14,195 bases of DNA. Source: SAR202 cluster bacterium (lineage in GTDB: Bacteria; Chloroflexota; Dehalococcoidia; Lucifugimonadales; UBA3495). A model generated the notes under the pieces. It did not search any database. It saw nothing but the letters and a program-made list of their open reading frames with translations, and was not told the DNA's origin. This document shows, piece after piece, positions 1-6,694 of the stretch. A program made the translations under genes and the position numbers. Positions within the stretch are counted from its first letter, which is position 1, and each line of letters starts with the position of its first letter. The stretch covers positions 1 through 14,195 of the forward strand of contig VFHF01000132.1 of NCBI GenBank assembly GCA_009392095.1. The letters are read 5' to 3'.

Positions 1-29
1 CCAGTTTCGATCCGTCAGGCATAAACCTG

Positions 30-2915
30 CTAAGAAAGACCTTGTCGCACTAAATCGGGGACACCGCTTAAAGCCTCGTCTACTTTCTCGGGCTGCTTGC
101 CTCCGGCCTGGGCCATCTCCGGCCGTCCGCCACCGCCGCCGCCCATGACCTTGGCGGTGTCCCGAGCAATGTTGCCGGCATGCAGTCCCCGCTCAACCAG
201 GTCTGGGGTGACCATAGTGATCAGGATGGGATTTCCATCGACCACCGCGGCCAACGCTAAGACGACGCTGCCGAGCTTGTCTTTGAGGAAATCGCCCATC
301 TCTCGCATGCCATCAGCGCTACCGGCCGAGGTGCGGCCAGCGACGACTTTGACGCCATCAACATCCTGCACCTGGCCCAGCAATTCTTCGGCCTCTCCCC
401 GCAGGGATGTCTTTTGGAATCCCTCTAGCTGCTTCCGGAGGTCGTCGTCCTCTTGCATGAAGCTGTCCAGCCGGGATTCCAGGTCGGCCACAGGGGTCTG
501 CAGCTTTTGAGATAGGGCTTCCAATCGGTCCGACTGCTGCACGAATAGCTCTTCGGCTGCCCTGCCTGTCACGGCCTCGATACGCCGCATGCCGCCGCCG
601 ATGCTGGACTCGCCCAACACCACCAACGTGCCAACCTGACCGGTGGCCGAAACGTGGGTGCCGCCGCAGACCTCTACGCTAAACGCATCTTCTGTTGAAT
701 GCGGCTGGGTCGCCATGGTCACGACGCGCACGACATCACCGTACCGGTCGCCAAAGAACGCCAATGCACCCTCGCGGACCGCTTCGCTGTAGCTGGTCTC
801 GTGGGAGGTGATGGTTAAGTTACCCCGGACCTTTTCGTTGGCTAGTGATTGAACGGACAGAAGCTCGTCCCGGGTCAGGGCGCTGACGTGGCTGAAGTCG
901 AAGCGCAGCCGCTCTGGGGCCACGAAGGATCCAGCCTGCCGGACATGCGCGCCAAGGACCGAGCGCAGGGCCGCGTGGAGGATGTGAGTCCCGCTATGGT
1001 TCCGAGAGGAGTCCAAACGCCGAGCCAATTCTACCGAGGCTGTGATCGCGTCGCCCACCGAGATCTCGCCTTGCTCCACGGTTCCCCGTTGAACGATCAA
1101 TCCCGCCACCGGGCTCTGGGTGTCTTCCACCGTGAAGACGCCATTGGGGCCGCTGATGGAGCCCCGGTCGCCCAACTGTCCGCCACCCTCTGCATAGAAA
1201 GGCGACTGGCTGATGACAACTTCTATCGGCTGGCCCTGAGTGGCATGGTCCACAGAGATTCCGCCCAACAAGATAGCGGCAATCTTGGAGTCCTGCTGCG
1301 TGAGGTCATAACCGACGAATTCGCTGGAACCAACGCCTAACTCGGAGTAGGAAATCTGCATATCCATGCCCCCGGAGAACGAACCCGAGGACCGGGACTG
1401 CTCTTTCTGAGCGTCCATCTCCCGCTCGAAACCCGCAAGGTCCACTTCCAGCCCGTGTTCTTTGGCGATCTCAGCGGTTAGCTCGGGTGGGAAGCCGTAG
1501 GTGTCGTAAAGGACGAAAGTCTCGACATCAGACAAGGTGCTAAAGAACTTCCTTTGACTTTCCAACCCAGAGGGCAGATTGGATTTAAGGGCCTCGCCAA
1601 CGATCTCTAACGTCCCATGGGTCGCGATATTCGCAATCTCTTCCAACATCAGCGCCGCATCGATGGCCGTAACGTCCAAGGTTCCTAAATTAGAGTTGGC
1701 TAACAGCAACTTGCGGATTGGTATGAACCCGTCTTCCAGAAGCGGCAGACCAGTCTGGATGGCCTCGGCGAACCGCTCTTCCTCGAGAGTTATCACCCGG
1801 ATGATGAAACCTTGGTTTTCTGCGAGTTCTTTGTACACACCGCTGAATTGGGGGATGGTAACTTCCACTACCTGCGTCAAGAAAGGGCCAGTCAGGCCCA
1901 ATTGCCGCCCGTAACGAATGGCGCGGCGGATGATCCGGCGCAGGACGTAGCCCCGGCCCTCGTTGCCCGGCACCACTCCGTCGCCGATCAGAAATGCAGC
2001 AGCACGGGCGTGCTCGACCACCACCCTCATGGCGTAGTCTGTCTCAGTTTCGGCTCCGTAGGTCTTGCCGGTCAGTTGGCAGACCCGGTCGATGATGGGA
2101 ACGAACAGGTCGGTCTCATAGATGTTGTTCTTGCCCTGGAGAATGACCATCGCCCGTTCCAGACCCATGCCGGTATCGACGGATGGGGCCGGCAGAGGCG
2201 TCCGGTTACCGGTGGGATCCTGGTAGTACTGCATGAACACCAGGTTCCACAATTCCACAAAGCGTTCGCAGTCACAGTTGGGGTGGCAACCGTCGATAGG
2301 ACTTGGTTCACCCGATTTCAACTCCTGTCGGAACTGGTCGGTCAGGTCGTCCGGCGAAATCATCCGGCCGTTGTGACAGCCCTTCTCCGAGCCGCCATCG
2401 AAGTGGACCTCGGAGCAGGGGCCGGTTGGTCCTTCGTTGCCAGCGGGGCCCCACCAGTTATCTTTGTCGCCGTAGCGGTAGATCCGTTCCTCCGGAATGC
2501 CCACCTGGTCGCGCCAGATGGCGAAGGCCTCTTCATCATCCAGATGGATTGTTACATAGAGCCGTTCCGGGTCTAGCATGAATAGTTCGGTGACCAACTC
2601 CCAGCAGTAACCGACCGCGCCCTCTTTGAAATAATCGCCGATGCTGAAGTTGCCCAGCATCTCGAAGAATGTCAAGTGTTTATGGTCGCCAACCTCGTCG
2701 ATGTCGGTGGTCCGGAAGCTCTTCTGGCTGCTGGTCAGGCGTTTGGAAGGCGGGGTCTGCTCGCCCATGAAAAAAGGCTTGAACGGCACCATGCCGGCGC
2801 TGGTGAAAAGCAGGGTTGGGTCGCCGGCCGGGATCAATGAAGCCGAGGGCATGTGTTGGTGCCCTTTGCTCTCAAAAAACTTTATGAAAGAGTCCCTAAT
2901 CTGGTCGCCGTTCAT
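30..2915 (-). CDS. alaS: Alanine--tRNA ligase
   Basis: Cytoplasmic class II synthetase that charges tRNA-Ala with alanine and clears mischarged Ser/Gly. The 961-residue product opens with the family N-terminus (MNGDQIRDSFIKFF), followed by the catalytic domain (about 1-300; GNFSIGDYF near 89-97, DTGMGLERAM near 247-256) and the tRNA-recognition region. The editing domain carries the zinc set H640-x3-H644 plus C750 and H754 (CGGTH). A DHHA1-like C-terminal domain has a Gly-rich stretch at 925-939. The frame stays open to an ATG at 3056, but I prefer the ATG at 2913-2915. It matches the family start, has an AAAGGA Shine-Dalgarno just upstream, and lies downstream of the best promoter, whose predicted start point (about 3031) would exclude the longer form. 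Two insertions relative to the roughly 875-residue E. coli enzyme are visible: a Cys-rich one at about 175-217 and one of about 70 residues at about 396-466. Stop is TAG. Identification is secure. Confidence 0.97.
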   Translation of the reverse strand: MNGDQIRDSFIKFFESKGHQHMPSASLIPAGDPTLLFTSAGMVPFKPFFMGEQTPPSKRLTSSQKSFRTTDIDEVGDHKHLTFFEMLGNFSIGDYFKEGAVGYCWELVTELFMLDPERLYVTIHLDDEEAFAIWRDQVGIPEERIYRYGDKDNWWGPAGNEGPTGPCSEVHFDGGSEKGCHNGRMISPDDLTDQFRQELKSGEPSPIDGCHPNCDCERFVELWNLVFMQYYQDPTGNRTPLPAPSVDTGMGLERAMVILQGKNNIYETDLFVPIIDRVCQLTGKTYGAETETDYAMRVVVEHARAAAFLIGDGVVPGNEGRGYVLRRIIRRAIRYGRQLGLTGPFLTQVVEVTIPQFSGVYKELAENQGFIIRVITLEEERFAEAIQTGLPLLEDGFIPIRKLLLANSNLGTLDVTAIDAALMLEEIANIATHGTLEIVGEALKSNLPSGLESQRKFFSTLSDVETFVLYDTYGFPPELTAEIAKEHGLEVDLAGFEREMDAQKEQSRSSGSFSGGMDMQISYSELGVGSSEFVGYDLTQQDSKIAAILLGGISVDHATQGQPIEVVISQSPFYAEGGGQLGDRGSISGPNGVFTVEDTQSPVAGLIVQRGTVEQGEISVGDAITASVELARRLDSSRNHSGTHILHAALRSVLGAHVRQAGSFVAPERLRFDFSHVSALTRDELLSVQSLANEKVRGNLTITSHETSYSEAVREGALAFFGDRYGDVVRVVTMATQPHSTEDAFSVEVCGGTHVSATGQVGTLVVLGESSIGGGMRRIEAVTGRAAEELFVQQSDRLEALSQKLQTPVADLESRLDSFMQEDDDLRKQLEGFQKTSLRGEAEELLGQVQDVDGVKVVAGRTSAGSADGMREMGDFLKDKLGSVVLALAAVVDGNPILITMVTPDLVERGLHAGNIARDTAKVMGGGGGGRPEMAQAGGKQPEKVDEALSGVPDLVRQGLS

Positions 2916-2955
2916 TGATTTCCTTTCGATAATTCTCTGAACTTTCTGTCCGGAA

Positions 2956-2971
2956 TTTGGGTTAGCCCAAA
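2956..2971 (-). other. Small hairpin in alaS leader
   Basis: A perfect 6-bp inverted repeat, TTTGGG/CCCAAA, with a 4-nt loop lies inside the predicted 115-nt alaS 5' leader. It could be a minor leader structure. No U-tract follows it and no T-box motif (a UGGNACC-like bulge) is present in the leader, so I do not call an attenuator. Confidence 0.25.
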
Positions 2972-3037
2972 ACGGCTGGGCCGGCAGAAATCGGTGTCCA
3001 AAGTTACGGATTTCGCTCTCCGAAGGGGTGGAATTGA

Positions 3038-3066
3038 ATTGTATTTGACCAGCCATAGGCAGTCAA
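3038..3066 (-). promoter_or_regulatory. Sigma-70-type promoter for alaS
   Basis: On the minus strand, TTGACT (3061-3066, 5/6 consensus) is followed by an exact 17-nt spacer and TACAAT (3038-3043, 5/6). Predicted transcription start is near 3031, giving a leader of about 115 nt before the ATG at 2915. This is the best promoter match in the 325-nt divergent gap between alaS and the SWIM gene. It lies over the start of the longer alternative reading frame, which argues against that start. Confidence 0.6.
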
Positions 3067-3146
3067 CGGTGATTGTTGCTTTCCAGTCCGGTCTTGCCCT
3101 GCCGACAGACCGGTCTAAAACTGTTTTCAGATCGTCATAATCCTGC

Positions 3147-3175
3147 TTGACCCGGCCGATTGACACACTTAACAT
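3147..3175 (+). promoter_or_regulatory. Candidate promoter for SWIM protein gene
   Basis: TTGACC (3147-3152, 5/6) and TAACAT (3170-3175, 4/6) are separated by exactly 17 nt, giving a predicted start near 3182 and a leader of about 60 nt. Two further TTGAC-type boxes at 3160 and 3180 lack a good -10 partner. Together with the alaS promoter this makes the gap a back-to-back divergent promoter region. Confidence 0.4.
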
Positions 3176-3240
3176 CTACTTGACGGACGCGAATTTTCGG
3201 ACTCCGAACGTGTCCACTATCGGTTAAGTAGGAGGTGTTG

Positions 3241-3486
3241 ATGGACTCCAGCATTATCTCCAAGATCGAAAAGGCAAGGCAATACGCTGAAGAAAAAGAC
3301 CGAGTAAACATCACAAGCTTCGCCGCGACATTTAAGGGCAATCACGACCAATATGATGTCCGATTTGAAGACGGCGCCTGGCGCTGCGATTGCCATTTCT
3401 TCGCCACCAGAGAAGTTTGCAGCCATACCATGGCCCTGCAGCGGATCCTAGATGAGATGCTGACCAAACAACCCGAGCCGGTGTAG
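3241..3486 (+). CDS. Small stand-alone SWIM zinc-finger protein
   Basis: An 81-residue soluble protein dominated by a SWIM-type zinc-binding motif: C49-x-C51-x8-C60-x-H62. SWIM domains are usually found in larger proteins (SWI/SNF helicase-associated proteins, MuDR transposases, MEK kinase 1) and are thought to bind DNA or proteins. Here the domain stands alone, after a charged, helix-like N-terminal stretch (about residues 5-22). The ATG at 3241 is chosen because GGAGG (3231-3235) sits 5 nt upstream. A GTG at 3235 in the same frame overlaps that Shine-Dalgarno and is unlikely. The gene is divergent from alaS and followed by a strong terminator, so it is probably monocistronic. The SWIM call is firm; cellular function is unknown, with a DNA-binding accessory role the most natural guess. 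Confidence 0.85.
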   Translation: MDSSIISKIEKARQYAEEKDRVNITSFAATFKGNHDQYDVRFEDGAWRCDCHFFATREVCSHTMALQRILDEMLTKQPEPV

Positions 3487-3572
3487 TCAACCCAGGCAAT
3501 TTAGACAGCCGGCAAACCTTCTAATGACAAGCGGTCCGGCCCAATATTTGGGCTGCATCAGAAAAATGTCCT

Positions 3573-3614
3573 AATAAAAAGGGCCTCCTGACAATCATGG
3601 AGGCCCTTTTTATT
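3573..3614. terminator. Bidirectional intrinsic terminator
   Basis: A perfect 16-bp inverted repeat with a 10-nt loop (3589-3598). The GC-rich core GGGCCTCC/GGAGGCCC is flanked by an A5 run on the left and a T5 run on the right, so it can act on either strand. It ends the SWIM gene transcript. A smaller perfect repeat, GCCCAA/TTGGGC at 3539-3553, lies just upstream but lacks a T-tract. Confidence 0.9.
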
Positions 3615-3694
3615 ACCTTTTCAGGTTGGCACCCGCCCGGCTCGCTGTTAGTATTTGGCCGGTAGCTAAAAGCCCCCTGACGGCTCGGGAGGGG

Positions 3695-3722
3695 TTGCTC
3701 CTCAGATTTCGCGGACTATTAA
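3695..3722 (+). promoter_or_regulatory. Weak promoter-like element before MFS gene
   Basis: TTGCTC (3695-3700, 3/6) and TATTAA (3717-3722, 4/6) are separated by 16 nt. The predicted start point (about 3729) falls almost on the TTG start codon at 3732, which would give a leaderless or near-leaderless message. The match is weak, but no better element was seen between the terminator at 3614 and the gene. Confidence 0.2.
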
Positions 3723-3731
3723 CACTTCGAT

Positions 3732-5060
3732 TTGCACCAATTCACAGAAACTGAATCTCCCGTAGAGAAGAGCAACTTCGGAATTCCGCTGGCCCTACGC
3801 TATACGGCCTACCGCGCCTATTGGTTTGGCCTACTGGCGTCGGTGAGCGGGTTCCAAATGTTTCGGGTGGGCCAGGGCTGGCTCATCTACGAAATCACCG
3901 GTAACCCCTGGTCCTTGGGCCTGGTCGGCGCGGCCAACGCCATCCCGGGGATCTTTTTCAACCTCTTTGGCGGCGTCTTCGCAGACCGATTAGACAAGCG
4001 CCGTCTAATCATGTTCACCCAACTCACCACAGGCAGCCTGGTCTTTCTGCTGGCGACTCTGACCCTCTTGGATGTTGTGGAGGCTTGGCACGTACTGGTG
4101 GTAGCATTTCTGGCCGGCGGTGTGGAGGCTTTCGACAATCCGGCCCGTCAGGCCCTCTACCCCCACCTCATCGACCGGAAGGCAATGATTAGCGCGGTGG
4201 CGATGAACTCGGTTATCTGGCAGGGCACGCGGATTATCGCCCCGGGGATAGCCGGGATTCTCATCGATCTGATCAACACCCAATCAGCCCTCTACATATC
4301 CGGAATAGGTTTCGTGGTGTTGGCTGTAGTGATGGGGCGGCTCAAGATACCGGCCATTCCTAGGGGAGCGCTGGGCAATCCGCTTCAAGATATTAAAGAG
4401 GGCTTGAAATTTATCAAGGTCCATTCCGTCTTTTCTTTCCTGATCAGCATGACATTCTTCAACAGTTTCTTCGGTATGGCCTACGTTATGCTGATGCCCA
4501 TCTTCGCTGTGGACATATTGGATGTGGGAGCCAAGGGCCAGGGGTTACTCCTGGGGATGTCCGGCGCAGGCGCGCTTGTTAACACTCTGTACATAGGCGC
4601 CCGTGGGAGCGTGCCTCACCGCGGCCTCGCAATCATTGCCGGAGCGGTGTTGTTCGGCCTGGCGGTAGCGGCGTTTGCCCTGACTGCCGAGTACGTGGGC
4701 TCTCTCTCGTTGGCCATGGGCTTGATGTTCATCATGGGAATCTTCAATTCCCTGTACATGATCTCAATCCAGAGTTCTTTGCAAATCATGGTCCCGGACC
4801 GGATGCGGGGCCGGGTCATGGGGTTTTACGGGATGACCTGGAGTATCATGCCGCTGGGCGGACTGCAGGCGAGCGCCCTAACGAGTATATGGAACGCTCC
4901 CATTGCCATCGCGGCCGGCGGGCTTTCGGTTGCCGCGTTCGCTTTGGGGACCTCATTATTTAATTCCACCGTCAGAAATCTCAGCAGCAATCTGTCGCCG
5001 ATCATTGATGAAGCGCCCCAAGATACAGCGCTCGAACCAGCTGTCCAAAAAGACGATTAG
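3732..5060 (+). CDS. MFS transporter, EntS/MFS_3-like permease
   Basis: A 442-residue inner-membrane protein of the major facilitator superfamily. It has many hydrophobic segments (roughly 10-12) spread over residues 25-410, a central loop near 203-230 and a polar C-terminal tail. The loop after TM2 holds the MFS signature GGVFADRLDKRR (80-91), and a related motif, VPDRMRGRVMGF (354-365), occurs in the second half. Overall character is that of the MFS_3 / enterobactin-exporter (EntS) group, whose members export small hydrophobic or siderophore-like molecules; the substrate cannot be read from the sequence. The start is uncertain. TTG at 3732 is the first start codon after the in-frame TAA (3720-3722), and no Shine-Dalgarno precedes it. 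It stands between a terminator and the hemA promoters and is probably its own transcription unit; a link to B12 metabolism is not shown. Confidence 0.85.
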   Translation: MHQFTETESPVEKSNFGIPLALRYTAYRAYWFGLLASVSGFQMFRVGQGWLIYEITGNPWSLGLVGAANAIPGIFFNLFGGVFADRLDKRRLIMFTQLTTGSLVFLLATLTLLDVVEAWHVLVVAFLAGGVEAFDNPARQALYPHLIDRKAMISAVAMNSVIWQGTRIIAPGIAGILIDLINTQSALYISGIGFVVLAVVMGRLKIPAIPRGALGNPLQDIKEGLKFIKVHSVFSFLISMTFFNSFFGMAYVMLMPIFAVDILDVGAKGQGLLLGMSGAGALVNTLYIGARGSVPHRGLAIIAGAVLFGLAVAAFALTAEYVGSLSLAMGLMFIMGIFNSLYMISIQSSLQIMVPDRMRGRVMGFYGMTWSIMPLGGLQASALTSIWNAPIAIAAGGLSVAAFALGTSLFNSTVRNLSSNLSPIIDEAPQDTALEPAVQKDD

Positions 5061-5100
5061 CCCAGAAAAATCTGTTGGCAAATCGCTCCGCCGACTCCCG

Positions 5101-5129
5101 TTGACAGGCAGGATTGGGCCTACTACACT
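5101..5129 (+). promoter_or_regulatory. Candidate promoter P1 upstream of hemA
   Basis: A perfect TTGACA (5101-5106), a 17-nt spacer and TACACT (5124-5129, 4/6) lie in the gap after the MFS gene. Predicted start is about 5136, giving a long leader of roughly 190 nt before the preferred hemA start. Confidence 0.45.
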
Positions 5130-5159
5130 CCCATGTAGCCTTATTTGCTTGACAGAAGA

Positions 5160-5187
5160 TTAACAGTATTCAATAGGTTTTTATAGT
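5160..5187 (+). promoter_or_regulatory. Candidate promoter P2 upstream of hemA
   Basis: TTAACA (5160-5165, 5/6), a 16-nt spacer and TATAGT (5182-5187, 5/6). Predicted transcription start is near 5194, exactly where a leader hairpin begins. An extra TTGACA at 5149-5154 has no well-placed -10. P1 and P2 together suggest tandem promoters for hemA. Confidence 0.5.
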
Positions 5188-5193
5188 TTTTAC

Positions 5194-5230
5194 AGCCTTC
5201 CGGACCCAGAATACCGGCCCTCTGAAGGTT
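5194..5230 (+). other. Leader hairpin upstream of hemA
   Basis: Positions 5194-5200 can pair with 5224-5230 (AGCCTTC with GAAGGTT, one G-U pair). An inner CGG/CCG pair at 5201-5203 and 5214-5216 could extend the structure. The 3' arm contains GAAGG (5224-5228), the only Shine-Dalgarno-like stretch before the tiny ORF at 5238. The fold is inferred by eye; no energy was calculated. Confidence 0.3.
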
Positions 5231-5237
5231 ATTTTCC

Positions 5238-5273
5238 ATGATGATCAATTCTCTTGATCTGTCCGCCCAGTGA
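5238..5273 (+). CDS. Possible 11-codon upstream ORF in hemA leader
   Basis: ATG at 5238 (a second ATG follows at once) opens an 11-residue frame, MMINSLDLSAQ, ending in TGA at 5271-5273. GAAGG lies 9 nt upstream of the start. The stop overlaps the upstream candidate GTG start of hemA (5270-5272) in a GTGA arrangement typical of translational coupling. It may be a leader peptide or coupling cistron, or chance; it is too short to judge by codon use. Confidence 0.2.
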   Translation: MMINSLDLSAQ

Positions 5274-5329
5274 ATGGGAAAAGCCGACCTGTGGACGGAA
5301 CCAACCGAAAACATATCCCCGGAGAGAAC

Positions 5330-6610
5330 TTGGAATTCCTTGTCGTTGGACTGAATCACCGGACCGCGCCCGTAGAAGTCCGGGAACGCCTCTCGCTGAA
5401 CAAAGAACAGCTTCCCGAGGCCCTGAGCGCGATGAGCGGTCAGCAGGTGGGTGGCGTTATCCTTTCCACTTGCAACCGGTCCGAGTTCTACACCCTGGAC
5501 CTCCCTAACGACGACCCAGAGACCGGCTCAGACCGGTTAAAAAAATTCTTGGTCGAACGCTTCGGAATCTCTTTGCTGGACATTGACCGGTATCTCTACG
5601 TCTACCGCGGTTACGATTGCATCCACCATCTATTCCGTGTGTCCTCCAGCCTAGATTCAATGATTCTCGGCGAGGAGCAGATAATCGGCCAGGTGCGGGA
5701 CGCCTACGAAGCCGCCACCACGGCCGGCACCGCCCAGGGGCCACTCGCCCAGTTGTTCCAGCAGGCACTCAGAGTAGGCCGAATGGTCCGGCGCGAGACC
5801 GGCATCAGCAGAAACGCCTTTTCAGTAAGCCGCGCCTGCGTCGAGATGGCCAAGTCCGTGTTGGGCGACCTATCCAGCAGCCGGGTATTGGTGGTGGGAG
5901 CCGGTGAGGCTGGGGAACTAGCCGCTGAGGTCCTGAGTCTGTCGGGCGTAACCGACATCACCGTAACCAACCGGACGTTCCAACGGGCGGAAGAACTGGC
6001 CGCCAACCTTTCTGCCCGTGCCGTGCCATTTGACGGGATGCCAAAGGCACTGCGGGACACGGACATCGTCATCGGCTGCACTGGCTCTCCCGGATACGTG
6101 CTGCAAGCAGACCTGATCGGCAACACCATGGCGGCCCGCCCGGACCGGCCCCTCTTGCTCATCGACATCGCCGTCCCTCGAGACATCGACCCCGAAGCCG
6201 CCCAGGTAAAGAATGTCTTCTTGAACGATGTTGACGACCTGGAATCAGCGACCCAAGCTAGTCGCGAGAAGAAGGCCAGGGAAGCGGAATGGGCCGAGGA
6301 GTTAGCCACCGACGAAGCCCAGCAATTCCGGCAATGGTGCCTGGACCTGGAGGCCCTGCCCACGGTTATCAAACTCCGCAACCGTGCCGACCAAGTCCGA
6401 TCGTTCGAACTGAACAAGACCCTGCGAAAGCTGAACGGGAGGCTTGACGAAGAGGCACTGGAATCGCTGGACGCCATGACCAGGGCCATCGTCAACAAAC
6501 TGCTCCATGACCCAACCATGTTCTTGAAAGAGCGCAAAGGCCCTGACGAACTGAAAGTCGCCAGGGAAATCTTCCGCCTGGGTGAAGACGGCCCAACCAG
6601 TCCGGATTAG
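5330..6610 (+). CDS. hemA: Glutamyl-tRNA reductase
   Basis: NADPH-dependent reduction of glutamyl-tRNA(Glu) to glutamate-1-semialdehyde, the first committed step of C5-pathway tetrapyrrole synthesis, in the cytoplasm. The product has the three GluTR domains. The N-terminal catalytic domain has GLNHRTAPVEVRE and STCNRSEFY with the thioester Cys48. The nucleotide-binding domain has GAGEAG at 190-195, then TVTNRT and IDIAVPRDIDP. A helical C-terminal dimerisation domain runs from about 300. The start is debatable: GTG at 5270 gives 446 residues but has no Shine-Dalgarno. TTG at 5330 gives 426 residues, has GGAG 5 nt upstream, begins at the usual family N-terminus and places the catalytic Cys at 48, where characterised enzymes have it (48-50). 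I chose TTG. The next gene, 84 nt on, begins the corrin cluster, so its product is likely destined at least partly for B12. No other early haem genes are nearby. Confidence 0.95.
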   Translation: MEFLVVGLNHRTAPVEVRERLSLNKEQLPEALSAMSGQQVGGVILSTCNRSEFYTLDLPNDDPETGSDRLKKFLVERFGISLLDIDRYLYVYRGYDCIHHLFRVSSSLDSMILGEEQIIGQVRDAYEAATTAGTAQGPLAQLFQQALRVGRMVRRETGISRNAFSVSRACVEMAKSVLGDLSSSRVLVVGAGEAGELAAEVLSLSGVTDITVTNRTFQRAEELAANLSARAVPFDGMPKALRDTDIVIGCTGSPGYVLQADLIGNTMAARPDRPLLLIDIAVPRDIDPEAAQVKNVFLNDVDDLESATQASREKKAREAEWAEELATDEAQQFRQWCLDLEALPTVIKLRNRADQVRSFELNKTLRKLNGRLDEEALESLDAMTRAIVNKLLHDPTMFLKERKGPDELKVAREIFRLGEDGPTSPD

Positions 6611-6639
6611 CTCAGTATCCCCTTTTTCGCCTTTACCCC

Positions 6640-6668
6640 TGCCCACACATTGCGAAACGGGCTATAAT
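6640..6668 (+). promoter_or_regulatory. Candidate promoter for the corrin operon
   Basis: A perfect TATAAT (6663-6668) lies 17 nt after a poor -35 (TGCCCA, 6640-6645, 3/6) in the 84-nt gap between hemA and cbiC. The predicted start near 6675 falls inside the inverted repeat at 6669-6694. The weak -35 suggests help from an activator or partial read-through from hemA. Confidence 0.45.
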
Positions 6669-6694
6669 AACATCCCGGTAATATCGGGATTGTT
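6669..6694 (+). promoter_or_regulatory. Inverted repeat between -10 box and cbiC start
   Basis: AACATCCCG (6669-6677) and CGGGA-T-TGTT (6685-6694) form a 9-bp stem with one bulged T and a 7-nt loop, ending directly at the ATG (6695). As DNA it could be an operator covering the transcription start. As RNA, in read-through transcripts from hemA, it would hide the only Shine-Dalgarno-like GGGA (6686-6689). The geometry is seen in the sequence; the function is inferred. Confidence 0.4.

Noticed and set aside
1812..2576. 254-codon open frame antisense to alaS
   Set aside because: It lies wholly inside the catalytic domain of alaS, shows no recognisable motif, and is explained by the codon bias of the real gene on the other strand.
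2916..3240. T-box leader for alaS
   Set aside because: T-box control of alaS was considered because of the leader of about 115 nt, but no UGGNACC-like T-box sequence or terminator hairpin with U-tract is present on the minus strand.
3663..3705. Possible terminator hairpin (AGCCCCCT ... AGGGGTT)
   Set aside because: The pairing is imperfect and no T-run follows; the strong terminator at 3573-3614 already closes the upstream unit.
5704..6537. 277-codon open frame antisense to hemA
   Set aside because: Ser/Arg-rich low-information product fully within hemA; a shadow of a high-GC coding strand.
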